Counted from the first letter of the stretch, positions 13,331 to 26,795 are shown. The stretch is DNA of 64,000 bases from Diospyros lotus (GCF_014633365.1 NC_068341.1:8122001-8186000), one strand, 5' to 3'. Numbers and translations: made by a program. The notes: generated by a model from the sequence alone, not told the origin.

Positions 13331-15427
13331 TAGGCTCATTTTTTGTGGCTGGCAGCTCAGGATGATGCTGTTCTTGATTTCCTTTTTCATTTCAGGAGAG
13401 ACGGGAACGAGAAAATCTTCCGAGGAAGATGGTTCCAAGGCTGTTCTTGACATTCTTGTCTCTTTATGCTTAAGGAAGGTTGGTTGGTTCATGGTTGTGG
13501 CTGGGACGAGGTAATGCCCCTGTTTTACTTGGAAACAAATTTCAAAAGAATTTCACGATTAATTACCGTCTTGGAATATGATCCCCATCACAGCCTTTGC
13601 TAGATGTTACTCCCATTCACACATCGTGGGAATTGCTGGACGGATTGCTGAATGGTGCTCTGCCTGTCTATTGGAATTTCGTTTATATGATTGAAATGGT
13701 TAAGCTCTCCATTCCATTTGGTCAGGAACTTACCCAACCGGTTCTACCATTGAAAACTAAAACTACACTTCTACCTCTCGACTCTTGGGGTTACTTACAG
13801 TGGGTAGCAAGCATACCCCATGATTGAAACAGTGAAGCCTGCTTTGACATCCTCGCCACCACCAGTTTCTAGTTAAAACGCTTTTGGGTATTCTTCTAAT
13901 CTAGTCCGATCATCGTTTTTTTCTAATTGAAGTTGCCTACTGTCAGATGCTTTTCTTTCTAAATCTCTTATGATCAGAGAAGAGGGCAAGTCTCGGTAGT
14001 AAATTAAGGTTACTTATTGAAAGAATAAATTGCCCCAAGTGTCAAAAAAATAGAGAAAGTATTTGATGCGGATTGGGAATTCGTATCAATAGAACTTGCC
14101 AAATATGAATTGTTGCTGGTTCAATCTTAGTTTTCGTCTTGATAGCTTCAATCAACCACATTAATTAAAATAAGGGGCATGAGCAAAATTTTTCTTACAT
14201 TACTTGACATGATAATTTGATTTTATGAATGCTACTTTGAATATCTTATGAGAATGTTGAAAATAGCCATGCGTATACTTGTTCATTACTCTTGTAAAAA
14301 ACATGTTATATGTAGATATCTTGATACATTTGAAGTTTGTTGAAAATGCAATATATGTCAAATACTTATGCAATGCTTGATAAATATATAGTTCACCCCA
14401 AATATATTTTTTGTTCTACAAAATGAATATATATGTAGATGTGAGAGCTGATCTTCCAATGGCAAAGAGGAGATTGATGAATGAATATGTTTTGAGAATA
14501 AGATATGATGAATGTTTTATTTAGTTTTGATTATATATAATATTTTTGTGAATTTAGTAGGGTTTTGTATGAAAATGAATTCCTTTGTAGCAATATATAG
14601 TCCATTAAAGATTGAGATGTAAAGAAACCTTACTATGACTGTTTGGAATGAAATATCTATGTTTTATAACAGTTAGTGTTTTAATTTAAATCAGAGTTCT
14701 TAGTATATGGTTATGTGCTTAATTATATTTTTCTTAGAAATTAACTAGGATGTTTTGTTGAACTTTTGGAGCAAGAATCATTAAAAGGATTTTTTTTTTG
14801 TATTTAGTTATGAATTTTCTTGTGAAAACCTATCTAAATGGTTTACAATAGAACATTAGTATGAACCAATTCGTTTTGAGTTTTGACGATTCTAAGAATG
14901 GTAAATAATGTATAAAATTATAAAAAAACAAAATTTAAATGATGGTTAAGGAAGTTTAGTTTCTAAAACATTTGATTTCAAGTCTTTCAATTTTTGTGAA
15001 AAAAGATATGTTCGATTTGGTAACAATTGTGTAATGTAGCTATTCAGTTAGATTAGCTAACTTAAGAGTCAAATTTGAGAAATTCAAAACTTTAAAAAAT
15101 CAAATGATTTTTGGATATATTGTATTTCATTAGGAGATATGACTTTCATAAAAGACGAGATTGATCGGTTAAATATCTAAAACACATAAATATATCATAG
15201 CAAAGAAGGAAATTGTTAACAAATAAGTTTTTATAATTTTTCAAAGGGGTCAAATAATGTTATTTGAAGTTAATATTTTTATAGTTATTGTGAAATTTTC
15301 AAAAAAATTTATAACTATTTGTGTATTTTAAATATTAAACTTTGATTAACAACTATATTAAAAAAAAATAAAATAAAATTGTGAGCCTTTCAATTCTAAG
15401 GGTGGGTTGAAAATGACTTGAAAAGAG
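13331..15427. other. AT-rich intergenic spacer, no gene seen
   Basis: Short ORFs in the first 500 bp have no recognisable family and look accidental. From about 14000 the sequence becomes strongly AT-rich with no coding signal, no long repeat and no transposon termini that I could find. Confidence 0.5.
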
Positions 15428-15435
15428 TATAAATA
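15428..15435 (+). promoter_or_regulatory. Possible TATA box (TATAAATA)
   Basis: A clean TATAAATA in AT-rich spacer, followed by a C/T-rich stretch near 15640-15700 that looks like a plant leader, and then the small ORF at 15730. The link between them is inferred. Confidence 0.3.
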
Positions 15436-15729
15436 GTAATACCATTAAGGTTCAATCTAAACTTGAAATTTTAATTATCAGTGTTTTAATCTTAATTATT
15501 GCAAATTTAGCACTTCATGTCTGCTTTTCCGCCTTTCCATGTACACACACACTACACGTCTCCTTGCATTAATTGCCCCCTTCTCATGCACGCCTCCTGG
15601 TGTTTATCACTGCTTGTATATAGATTGATGCATGATGTGGATTCATTATTCTTCTTCCTTACTTTGTCTTTCCTTGTACCCTTCATATTTCTTCTTCTTT
15701 GAAATCCCAAAGCTCCCTCTAGCACATCC

Positions 15730-15894
15730 ATGGCCTATTTCGAAGCTAACCCTATTCCAAACTCTAAGGTCAACTTCATTAATCATCCAACTAATTCTAT
15801 TACTCCTCGCCTCTTTCTTTCCTTTAAAGAATGTAAGAAGTGTAAGAGGTTGCCCCCAAAGTGCAGGTTGAATGGCAAAAAAGTAAAACACTAG
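15730..15894 (+). CDS. Possible small ORF, 54 residues, Lys/Cys-rich end
   Basis: The ATG sits in a strong plant context (CCATGGCC). The predicted peptide begins MAYFEANPIP and has a basic cysteine cluster, KECKKCKRLPPKCRL, near the end. It has no signal peptide or membrane segment, and I do not recognise a family. In the second copy (24366-24521) a one-base difference in the A-run near the end makes it 51 residues, ending in Lys-Lys. A TATA-like box lies about 300 bp upstream. It could be a chance ORF; nothing beyond context supports translation. Confidence 0.25.
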   Translation: MAYFEANPIPNSKVNFINHPTNSITPRLFLSFKECKKCKRLPPKCRLNGKKVKH

Positions 15895-16181
15895 CTTGGT
15901 GTCAATTTGATGGGACGTGAGTTAGATTTTTTCTTGACACAAGAACGAAGTCTTATCTGTTATTTATCTCTCCTTACATAATCGAGAGTACGAGCACATA
16001 AAGCCATACAAGAACGATCATCTCAAGAATGTAAGAAATTCTTTTTAACTACAAAATTATCATTAACTAGATAGTTAATTTTGAATCCCCATCCCCCCAT
16101 AGCCCTTGCAGTCTAGTGAAAGGGCAAATATGCCTTTTTTTTTTATTGAGCTTTTGAATATGGGTTCTGCCTGTCCACCAG

Positions 16182-18057
16182 GTGAAAAGTTTTAGACACA
16201 TTGTTGATTACTATATGGCTTTTCTACCTCTCAAACTTTCTCCCAATGTCCATCTGTTCGCCTTTTTCATACTTTGCCATGAAGTGAAAGTCAGGTCTCA
16301 TCTTGAACTCTTCTTCAACTATTTTTTCTTTGTAACTCGTAACAACAGTTGGTACACATTTCGTCCTCGCCATAAGCCGATATCCTCAGCAAATGGGGTA
16401 AAATATATCATCAGCGAGAGCGTCAATCCATGGCATTCTAAATATGTTTTTGTTTATCCTTCTCCTTCAAGGAAAAATGAAGCTTGGGAAATCAAGAATT
16501 GAGTCCTGCGCTCATGCCCCACAGTACGAGAAGAAAAAAGTGAAGAAATCATTTGCATTACTATAGAAGAAGTTGCTAAAGGTTTTTCAAATAAATAGTT
16601 CCATGAAGCTAGACTTATCGAACCTCACCTACGTGGCTATACAGGTTTGTAAGCTAAACACCCTTTTAAAGAGGAATGGCTAGTTGTTTCAAGCATGGCA
16701 CAAATAATAAAACTTTCAAATTATTTTTAGGAATGGCAGGAAATCGACTCTTGATAGAAATAAATATTTAATTTAATAAGAACTTATGATGTGTTCGTTT
16801 GAAAATGTATAACTTGCGATCACATCTGATTTGATCAAAGACCAAACTAAGGGAAATGTCAGTCTCTTCCACGAACAAAGTTCGAAACCTGGAATATATA
16901 TATAAAAAAAAAAGAAATGGCCAGTTTTTACTATATTTTATTATTTTAGTATTATGTGCTTGATTTCTTCCTCTCTTGGGGGGGGGGGGGGGCATCGAAC
17001 GAACCTTCGTCAACCTGAAACGTTCTCATCCCACGTTATCTTTAACCCCAAAGGGCACCATTCCACCTAACAGACCACAAAAGTCTACCCCACACAACAA
17101 CAACTGGCTATCCTCTCGAAGAAACAGTCTTCCGAAACCCTTTCGGACCTTTGCATCCCTAAGAAGACAAAAATTAAAATAATGGAAGTGAAGAAAAACT
17201 GAAGGACCCATTGGACCTTCTATCGGAGATCTCTTCCTAAGCCTATCAAGTGATGATGAAGAGAACATAGCTACAAAGACGATCCTAACAAAGAAGAAAA
17301 ACAACAAAGCCTCCTTCAATACTCATTCATCCTAGAACGAAGTTGGACCTTCCTCCAAAGCTCCCTTCATCCTCAAGGGGTCTTCCTCTGATTTGGAAGG
17401 AAGACTACCTTCAAAGATTCCGAGGTGAAAGATACTTCGTTGAAGCTCCTTCCACAATCCCCCGAGCCTCTTGGTATTCATCCTTTTTTTTTTTCTTTTT
17501 TCTTCAACCTACTTTTGTTTCATGCAATTTAATTACGACTCCTCCAGCCAAGCACAAATCAACACAGAGCTCGCTTTGATCCCTTTCGGCAATACCCCCA
17601 GCGTCTCAATTGATTATTGAAACGAGATAATAATGCCCAACTCTTACAAGCAAGCAGAAGCAGTCGTTATCTATTTAGCTAGACGAAGCCCAAGAAAGAA
17701 TAATCTCCATACACTAAGGCAGAAAGAACAAGCCTCGAAGTTTAGGAGAAGAGAAGCAAAGCTCAGGAAGTAGAAAACCTGAAAATCCATGTTGAAATAG
17801 GGTTGGGCGATCAAAAACAGAGGAATTGGTTGAGTTGAGCAAGAGTCTATCGAGAATAATAGAAAGAATCTAGAATTGGAGCTCCTAGAGGTTCGAAATA
17901 AGACCCTACAAACTGTAAGGCAAAGAAGGAACTTCAACGAAGTTTGCCATATTACAGACTTGCACACAAAAAATGAAACTGAAAAATTTCGACAACAAAT
18001 TATGAGGCTTGAGCAGGGAAAGAGAAACGCCGCCGATCGAGGAACTTGGGGAACCTA
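16182..18057 (+). pseudogene. Broken gag-like / plant retroelement remnants (left copy)
   Basis: At 16182-16502 an ORF reads MKSFRHIV...WYTFRPRHKP...NPWHSKYVFV and ends at an early stop. The pattern WYTFxPR...PWHxKYVFV resembles gag-like proteins of plant retroelements. At about 17780-18055, near the contig end, a second piece encodes a coiled coil (ELLEVRNKTLQTVRQRRNF, then ETEKFRQQIMRLEQGKR) interrupted by frame changes. The sequence between is not open in any one frame. A decayed retroelement is the best guess; the two pieces may not belong together. Confidence 0.3.
16980..16992. repeat. Poly-G tract, length differs between the two copies
   Basis: A run of about 13 G here corresponds to 6 G at 25602-25607 in the second copy. 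It is a true homopolymer length polymorphism or an assembly error. Confidence 0.7.
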
Positions 18058-18105
18058 ATTAAAACCTCCCTTTCTGACCAAAGGAGGGTAAGCGCTGTAA
18101 TAAAT

Positions 18106-18205
18106 NNNNNNNNNNNNNNNNNNNNNNNNNNNNNNNNNNNNNNNNNNNNNNNNNNNNNNNNNNNNNNNNNNNNNNNNNNNNNNNNNNNNNNNNNNNNNNN
18201 NNNNN
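18106..18205. other. Assembly gap of exactly 100 N
   Basis: One hundred N is the conventional placeholder for a scaffold join of unknown size. The left contig ends at 18105 with CTGTAATAAAT and the right contig starts at 18206. The same CTGTAATAAAT occurs again at 29926-29936, which is where the duplicated block ends. Confidence 0.99.
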
Positions 18206-19177
18206 TAAGAAGATTGAATTTGCATTTTAATGGTGTCATATATCATACTAGTCAGAAGCAAAATAGTAAACCCAAGAAACAAGGCACTAGACATCAGCAG
18301 CCACCTCAAAATCCATATGAGCAACAGTAGTAAGACAAAACAAGCTACAAGAAACGCTGAATATTGGAAAGCTGAAACCAGTGCTAGAAGCAACAATGAC
18401 CAAATCAACCCAGAAAATAAATTAATTGTACAACTAGAAACAGTGAATTTCTTCATCTTGTCTTCACTAATAATAGGAGTTCAGAACTTGAAAGATGCTC
18501 TCTTAATACGAGCAACAAGCAAGCAACACAGCAATTTTAACCTTCAAGCGTACCAAGTTAGAGCAACACAGGTTTCTGTGACTTTTTACCACCTTAATAA
18601 TTAATTGATAATCTAGAAACAAAGCGATACTTTCTACGGAATTCTCCAGTAGGAGTGGGGGAACCTGATTTCTGGAGCTCGCTGCCAGGCGTCCCATTCT
18701 AATCCATCCGATGAAAAGATCTACCTACTTGGTACGTAAATTTCCTGGGGCAGTTCAGCATTATTATTGTTTTGCAAAAGTTCACATCAAGGATTAAACA
18801 ACCGTGAAAGGCCAGCCCATAGAGAAAGCACACATGATACAAGTAAACGTTTTGTGTGTGTGTTTTTATTTCGTAGGCATAAACAACAAAGGCCCTTATC
18901 CTGCCATAATGAACAGATGATTACACAAATAGGAGCCTAAACCGCAAATAAAGTGGAGAAACGGAGAGTAATCGAGAAATGGTGAGGACTAAGAATTGCA
19001 AGATAGACGTTGAGATCCGAAGATGATAGAATTGGTTGGGAAAACTAAGGCGAGATTGAGAGAGGCTGAGCGAGGAACAAACAGACAGACACAAAATGAA
19101 GAAGCACATTCAACAGATCCGTTCAACAAACACAAAATCCAGAATTAAGAATGAGGAAAGAGTTGTGATTCGTTTAC

Positions 19178-19288
19178 CTTGTTTGTGGCCGCACCTTTGT
19201 CGACAGTGTGGCACTGAGCGCACTTGGTCTTGAATATCTTCTCCCCGGCTTTCAGATCTCCGGCCGGAGCTTCTGCAAACGACGCCAT
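19178..19288 (-). pseudogene. Cytochrome c exon 1 only, frameshifted (second copy)
   Basis: This matches the first exon of the cytochrome c gene at 10539-10650 but is one base shorter: a GG in the Gly-Ala-Gly codons near the exon end is a single G, which breaks the frame. Exons 2 and 3 are absent because the contig starts inside intron 1. I read this as a partial allelic copy created by assembly and not as a separate gene. Confidence 0.85.
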
Positions 19289-19708
19289 TCCTTTCTTCCT
19301 ACTAGTCTGTGGATCTCCGGCAACAACCCAAGAGAGTTTGTTGGGAGCAACGCAGGTGATTGTTAGGGTTTGCTTCTGCCAGTGCCAATTGTAGAAGTTT
19401 TTAATAAACCACGCCTCGCCGGTCGCCTCGGAAGGCGAAGAACAAAAATTATTATTGGCTTAAATTTGCACAAATTATCGCTGGAATAAGGCCTAATTAC
19501 AATAACTATCTCTCAACTTTAAGAAATTATGGTGACACCCAATACTATACTATTCAAATAAATAATAATAATAAGTTAAAATAATTATTTAACCCATGTT
19601 GACTATAATCAGGTTTCACCTTAATCATGGTGTGTTATTTTACTCAAAATTATTTGACACTAATAAGACCTTGCATTGCAGCATGTCCAAGTCCTGAGCC
19701 CAAATCAC

Positions 19709-19722
19709 ACTGGGCCGGCCCA
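19709..19722. promoter_or_regulatory. Site II palindrome, second copy of the divergent promoter
   Basis: TGGGCCGGCCCA at 19711-19722 is identical to 11073-11084 in the left copy, with the flanking AGCCCA boxes also retained. Confidence 0.5.
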
Positions 19723-19851
19723 ATCAAAAAAGTGCACTCTAGCCCAAGCCCTTCCAGAACTCGAAAGTCGAAACCCCCTCTGCCCTCGCACAGAAGGTGG
19801 GGAGGAGTGGGTGGCTGTTCCAGGAAGGGGAACGAAGCGCGAAAGCGCGAG

Positions 19852-21416
19852 ATGGAGATCTGCAATAAGAGGCTTATCAGGTACTTCCCAATCCACTCTT
19901 TCCCCCCTTCCCTCTTCTTTCACTCTCAACTACGGACAATGTTCTCAACATTTCTCCCTTTTCTAATATCCTAAATCCTTCTTCTCATCGTTCCCCTTCA
20001 AACCGCCATCAACTCCACGCAAATCCCGCTTCGCAGCTTCTGTTTTCCACAATTTCCTCAGCTGGGTTGCCTTCGTTTTGTTCTGTAAAATCTCCAATTT
20101 CTGAATCTTTGACTTCTCTGGCTAGTTATCGGTGTTCCCACAGTTTTTTCAACCTAAGTTTTGGTATTGGCTTAGTCGTACCTCACGGTCAGTTTCGATT
20201 GCTTTCGATGTCATCTTCAGGTAAAATTACTGAATATGAGAGAAAGGGTATTGTTGGCTCTGATAAATCTTTCAGGGTGAGTTCAGATCACATTTCAGAA
20301 ATTGTTGGGGTTATTAGGAGTGGCGGAGATGACTTGGGATGTAAGTTAAATTTGATGGGTATAAGTACTTCGGTTGAATCCTTAAGTGGGATATTTGGGG
20401 GTTTGAATAGTGAAGGAGTATCTGGTTTGCGTTTGTTTGCTTGGGCACGTGGTATGGATCCTAGTTTGTGTCATAGTTCTGATGTTTGTAGTTTAATTAT
20501 TGATAACTGTGGTTGGTTGGACGATTATGGGACAATGTTTCGCCTGTTGAAGGAGTTCAGCTCGAGACAAATATGCCTCAATGAGAAGGCTTTTGGATTC
20601 CTACTTTTTTTGTGTTCCAATAAAGCTTCAATGTTGGAATCTACAAGAAGAGTGGTAAATCTTTTAAATGAAGTTGGGGGTTCCTGTCTTGGTTCTGGCA
20701 TTTGCGGATTGTTGAAGATGCTTTCTAAGCTGGATTTATTTGATTGGCTAAGTTTGTGATGGAAATAACGGACAGGAGGGTGCCCTACTACAATATTTTG
20801 ATTCTTGAAATTTGTCAAAGATGCTGTTTTGAAGAAGCACACGATATGATTGAAGAAATGAGACAATTTGGCTGTGATCCGGATTCCAGAACTTACAACT
20901 ATCTGCTTAGTTCTTTATGCAAGCATGATAGAACAGCTGAAGTTTTGAATGTTTTCCGAGAAATGCAAAAACAAGGGTTGCCCTCCTGATTCTTTAACGT
21001 ATGAGATAGTTATCTATTTCTTATGTAGGCTTGGCAAGCTGGATATTGCAGGTCATTTTTATGATATGATGGTGTCTAGGGGTCTTGAACCTCGACTTGC
21101 AACATTCACTACCCTCATCGAGGGTTACTTCAAATCAGGACAGTATGAGGACGCATATAATTATGTTGTTGCTTCAGGTGACAAGTTTTGGCACTCAGGC
21201 AATAGGATTTACAGCTTTCTTGCGGACCTCTACAGGAGGAAAGGACATCTCATGACTGCAGCAAAAATACTCATTGAAATGATGGATAAGGGTCTTATTC
21301 CTGAATTTCCAGTTTATATGACAATTACGAAGCGGGTCTACAAGTGTGGTGGGGGACAATTAGCAAGTGATTTAAAGAGAAGGTTCACTAGGTTGAGATA
21401 TAAGGGTGAAGTATGA
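19852..21416 (+). pseudogene. PPR gene, second copy with three 1-bp indels
   Basis: Nearly identical to the intact PPR gene at 11214-12779. Three single-base length changes break the frame: one A lost near 19932, one T lost near 20745 and one A gained near 20970. I noticed only one substitution in the coding part (Asp to His near 20472). Indels outnumber substitutions and all fall in short homopolymers, which is unlike normal coding divergence. Either this allele is dead, or more likely these are uncorrected sequence errors. Confidence 0.85.
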
Positions 21417-21714
21417 TGACATAATAGTTTCTTTGAGATTCTGTGATATTTTTGCCCCTTCTTCCTATGTATGTATTTTTGTTCAATGTTCTGTGTCTAG
21501 CCATGTAAATTAGAATTTAGGAGAGGTTCCAACAAAAGAAAGGAGAATCACTGCTAGATTTTGAATTAGCAATTAAGCTTGTAACATATTTTCAGTAGGA
21601 AGTTGGTAGATTTTCACTTTTATTTTAACCTTTTCTGTGATTGCTCTTTGGATCCATTGATGTAATGAAAACCTTTGTTGACTTAATACGGGAAAAAAGA
21701 TATCATGGAAAAGA

Positions 21715-21965
21715 CAGTTCTCTCAATTTGCATGATTATTTCAGTTGTTTGGCATGAAGTTTATGAGGGTCTTCCTCCAAACAATGATATATTTCTCTCG
21801 ATTTGCATGATTGTTTCAGTTGTTTGGCATGAAGTTTATGGGGGTCTTTCTCCAGACAATGATATATGTATAATGGAAAAGGCAAACTGCTCTCTCCATT
21901 TGAATGGTTGTTTCCGCCATTAGGATTGGAGTTTATGAGGGTCTTTCTCTAAACAATGATATATG
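21715..21965 (+). repeat. Three-unit minisatellite, second copy
   Basis: Same three units as at 13078-13330, with one base lost in the second unit boundary (ATATGTATAATGG here, ATATGTTATAATGG in the left copy). Confidence 0.7.
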
Positions 21966-24365
21966 TTAGGCTCATTTTTTGTGGCTGGCAGCTCAGGATG
22001 ATGCTGTTCTTGATTTCCTTTTTCATTTCAGGAGAGACGGGAACGAGAAAATCTTCCGAGGAAGATGGTTCCAAGGCTGTTCTTGACATTCTTGTCTCTT
22101 TATGCTTAAGGAAGGTTGGTTGGTTCATGGTTGTGGCTGGGACGAGGTAATGCCCCTGTTTTACTTGGAAACAAATTTCAAAAGAATTTCACGATTAATT
22201 ACCGTCTTGGAATATGATCCCCATCACAGCCTTTGCTAGATGTTACTCCCATTCACACATCGTGGGAATTGCTGGACGGATTGCTGAATGGTGCTCTGCC
22301 TGTCTATTGGAATTTCGTTTATATGATTGAAATGGTTAAGCTCTCCATTCCATTTGGTCAGGAACTTACCCAACCGGTTCTACCATTGAAAACTAAAACT
22401 ACACTTCTACCTCTCGACTCTTGGGGTTACTTACAGTGGGTAGCAAGCATACCCCATGATTGAAACAGTGAAGCCTGCTTTGACATCCTCGCCACCACCA
22501 GTTTCTAGTTAAAACGCTTTTGGGTATTCTTCTAATCTAGTCCGATCATCGTTTTTTTCTAATTGAAGTTGCCTACTGTCAGATGCTTTTCTTTCTAAAT
22601 CTCTTATGATCAGAGAAGAGGGCAAGTCTCGGTAGTAAATTAAGGTTACTTATTGAAAGAATAAATTGCCCCAAGTGTCAAAAAAATAGAGAAAGTATTT
22701 GATGCGGATTGGGAATTCGTATCAATAGAACTTGCCAAATATGAATTGTTGCTGGTTCAATCTTAGTTTTCGTCTTGATAGCTTCAATCAACCACATTAA
22801 TTAAAATAAGGGCATGAGCAAAATTTTTCTTACATTACTTGACATGATAATTTGATTTTATGAATGCTACTTTGAATATCTTATGAGAATGTTGAAAATA
22901 GCCATGCGTATACTTGTTCATTACTCTTGTAAAAAACATGTTATATGTAGATATCTTGATACATTTGAAGTTTGTTGAAAATGCAATATATGTCAAATAC
23001 TTATGCAATGCTTGATAAATATATAGTTCACCCCAAATATATTTTTTGTTCTACAAAATGAATATATATGTAGATGTGAGAGCTGATCTTCCAATGGCAA
23101 AGAGGAGATTGATGAATGAATATGTTTTGAGAATAAGATATGATGAATGTTTTATTTAGTTTTGATTATATATAATATTTTTGTGAATTTAGTAGGGTTT
23201 TGTATGAAAATGAATTCCTTTGTAGCAATATATAGTCCATTAAAGATTGAGATGTAAAGAAACCTTACTATGACTGTTTGGAATGAAATATCTATGTTTT
23301 ATAACAGTTAGTGTTTTAATTTAAATCAGAGTTCTTAGTATATGGTTATGTGCTTAATTATATTTTTTCTTAGAAATAACTAGGATGTTTTGTTGAACTT
23401 TTGGAGCAAGAATCATTGAAAAAAGGATTTTTTTTGTATTTAGTTATGAATTTTCTTGTCAAAACCTATCTAAATGGTTTACAATAGAACATTAGTATGA
23501 ACCAATTCGTTTTGAGTTTTGACGATTCTAAGAATGGTAAATAATGTATAAAAATTAAAAAAAACAAAATTTAAATGATGGTTAAGGAAGTTTAGTTTCT
23601 AAAACATTTGATTTCAAGTCTTTCAATTTTTGTGAAAAAAGATATGTTCGATTTGGTAACAATTGTGTAATGTAGCTATTCAGTTAGATTAGCTAACTTA
23701 AGAGTCAAATTTGAGAAATTCAAAACTTTAAAAAATCAAATGATTTTTGGATATATTGTATTTCATTAGGAGATATGACTTTCATAAAAAGACGAGATTG
23801 ATCGGTTAAATATCTAAAACACATAAATATGTCATAGCAAAGAAGGAATTGTTAACAAATAAGTTTTATATATTTTTCAAAGGGGTCAAATAATGTTATT
23901 TGAAGTTAATATTTTTATAGTTATTGTGAAATTTTCAAAAAAATTTATAACTATTTGTGTATTTTAAATATTAAACTTTGATTAACAACTATATTAAAAA
24001 AAAATAAAATAAAATTGTGAGCCTTTCAATTCTAAGGGTGGGTTGAAAATGACTTGAAAAGAGTATAAATAGTAATACCATTAAGGTTCAATCTAAACTT
24101 GAAATTTTAATTATCAGTGTTTTAATCTTAATTATTGCAAATTTAGCACTTCATGTCTGCTTTTCCGCCTTTCCATGTACACACACACTACACGTCTCCT
24201 TGCATTAATTGCCCCCTTCTCATGCACGCCTCCTGGTGTTTATCACTGCTTGTATATAGATTGATGCATGATGTGGATTCATTATTCTTCTTCCTCACTT
24301 TGTCTTTCCTTGTACCCTTCATATTTCTTCTTCTTTGAAATCCCAAAGCTCCCTCTAGCACATCC

Positions 24366-24521
24366 ATGGCCTATTTCGAAGCTAACCCTATTCCAAACTC
24401 TAAGGTCAACTTCATTAATCATCCAACTAATTCTATTACTCCTCGCCTCTTTCTTTCCTTTAAAGAATGTAAGAAGTGTAAGAGGTTGCCCCCAAAGTGC
24501 AGGTTGAATGGCAAAAAGTAA
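24366..24521 (+). CDS. Possible small ORF, 51 residues (second copy)
   Basis: Counterpart of 15730-15894. It starts MAYFEANPIP and ends RLNGKK with a TAA stop, because the A-run before the stop is one base shorter than in the left copy. No family is recognised. It may be a chance ORF. Confidence 0.22.
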   Translation: MAYFEANPIPNSKVNFINHPTNSITPRLFLSFKECKKCKRLPPKCRLNGKK

Positions 24522-24816
24522 ACACTAGCTTGGTGTCAATTTGATGGGACGTGAGTTAGATTTTTTCTTGACACAAGAACGAAGTCTTATCTGTTATTTA
24601 TCTCTCCTTACATAATCGAGAGTACGAGCACATAAAGCCATACAAGAACGATCATCTCAAGAATGTAAGAAATTTCTTTTTAACTACAAAATTATCATTA
24701 ACTAGATAGTTAATTTTGAATCCCCATCCCCCCATAGCCCTTGCAGTCTAGTGAAAGGGCAAATATGCCTTTTTTTTTTATTGAGCTTTTGAATATGGGT
24801 TCTGCCTGTCCACCAG

Positions 24817-26215
24817 GTGAAAAGTTTTAGACACATTGTTGGTTACTATGACTTTTCTACCTCTCAAACTTTCTCCCAATGTCTATCTGTTCGCCTTTTT
24901 CATACTTGCCATGAAGTGAAAGTCAGGTCTCATCTTGAACTCTTCTTCAACTATTTTTTCTTTGTAACTCGTAACAACAGTTGGTACACATTTCGTCCTC
25001 GCCATAAGCCGATATCCTCAGCAAATGGGGTAAAATATATCATCAGCGAGAGCGTCAATCCATGGCATTCTAAATATGTTTTTGTTTATCCTTCTCCTTC
25101 AAGGAAAAATGAAGCTTGGGAAATCAAGAATGAGTCCTGCGCTCATGCCCCACAGTACGAGAAGAAAAAAGTGAAGAAATCATTTGCATTACTATAGAAG
25201 AAGTTGCTAAAGGTTTTTCAAATAAATAGTTCCATGAAGCTAGACTTATCGAACCTCACCTACGTGGCTATAAAGGTTTGTAAGCTAAACACCCTCTTAA
25301 AGAGGAATGGCCAGTTGTTTCAAGCATGGCACAAATAATAAAACTTTCAAATTATTTTTAGGAATGGCAGGAAACCGACTCTTGATAGAAATAAATGTTT
25401 AATTTAGTAAGAACTTATGACGTGTTCGTTATATAATCTTGCGATTACATCTGATTTGATCAAAGACCAAACTAAGGCAAATGTCAGTCTCTTCCATGGA
25501 CAAAGTTCGAAACCTGGAACATATATATAAAAAAAAAAAAGAAATGGCCAGTTTACTCTATTTTATTATTTTATTATTATGTGCTTGATTTCTTCCTCTC
25601 TGGGGGGCATCGAACGAACCTTCGTACCTTTCAACCCGAAACGTTCTCATCCCACGTTATCTTTAACCCCAAAGGGCACCATTCCACCTAACAGACCACA
25701 AAAGTCTACCCCACACAACAACAACTGGCTATCCTCTCGAAGAAACAGTCTTCCGAAACCCTTTCGGACCTTTGCATCCCTAAGAAGACAAAAATTAAAA
25801 TAATGGAAGTGAAGAAAAACTGAAGGACCCATTGGACCTTCTATCGGAGATCTCTTCCTAAGCCTATCAAGTGATGATGAAGAGAACATAGCTACAAAGA
25901 CGATCCTAACAAAGAAGAAAAACAACAAAGCCTCCTTCAATACTCATTCATCCTAGAACGAAGTTGGACCTTCCTCCAAAGCTCCCTTCATCCTCAAGGG
26001 GTCTTCCTCTGATTTGGAAGGAAGACTACCTTCAAAGATTCCGAGGTGAAAGATACTTCGTTGAAGCTCCTTCCACAATCCCCGAGCCTCTTGGTATTCA
26101 TCCTTTTTTTTTTTCTTTTTTCTTCAACCTACTTTTGTTTCATGCAATTTAATTACGACTCCTCCAGCCCAAGCACAAATCAACACAGAGCTCGCTTTGA
26201 TCCCTTTCGGCAATA
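24817..26215 (+). pseudogene. Broken gag-like remnants (second copy, left of hAT)
   Basis: Counterpart of 16182 onward. Here one frame runs further (24817-25197) because an A present in the left copy before its stop is missing. The WYTFRPRHKP and NPWHSKYVFV blocks are kept. The rest is not open in any single frame. The coiled-coil part continues after the hAT element at about 29600-29890. Confidence 0.28.
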
Positions 26216-26223
26216 CCCCCAGC
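26216..26223. repeat. hAT target-site duplication, left (CCCCCAGC)
   Basis: This 8-bp sequence recurs exactly at 29427-29434 on the other side of the element. The uninterrupted site is present once in the left copy near 17596-17603. Confidence 0.95.
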
Positions 26224-26795
26224 TAGACATGGCCACGGTTCATGAACCGCCGGTTCCGGTTCATGAACCGCGGTTTCCGGTTCAAGAAATCTTTGAACCT
26301 GAACCGAACCGCCCAAGGGCGGTTTGGGACGGTTCGGTTCCGGTTCCGGTTCGTGCCGGTTCGGTCAACGGTTTGGACCGGTTCGGTCAACGGTTTGAGC
26401 CGGTTCGGTCAACGGTTCCGGTTCCGGTTCAAACCGAATTTTTTTAATTTTTTTTAAATATTGTTGTATTCAATTTTGTCCTTGTTCCGTTGTTCGGTTC
26501 GGTTTAGTTTCGTTTTTAATTGTTAAATGTAATTGTAAATATAAATATTCTCAACCATATTTTTAATAAAAAAACACTACTAAAAATTGAAGAAATATAA
26601 GTAATAATTTCATTAAAAATAATTAAAAACAACTAAACAAGTATGTAATATAAGTAATTAATTTTTACAAATGTGAAAATAAAAAATAAAAAATAGAATT
26701 AGACTTAATTTCATTAAAAAATAATTACAACAAAAATGTAATACAAGTAATTAATTTTTACAAATGTGAAAAAAAATAAAATATGGACTTGGATC

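Noticed and set aside
15632..15871. 79-codon hydrophobic ORF overlapping the small Cys/Lys ORF
   Set aside because: Its hydrophobicity comes from a pyrimidine-rich stretch that looks like a leader, and the alternative frame with the CCATGGCC start is more plausible.
18206..21416. A true second PPR gene and second cytochrome c gene in tandem
   Set aside because: The repeat borders coincide exactly with the contig ends at the N gap, and the second cytochrome c is cut by the contig start. An assembly overlap explains this without a duplication event.
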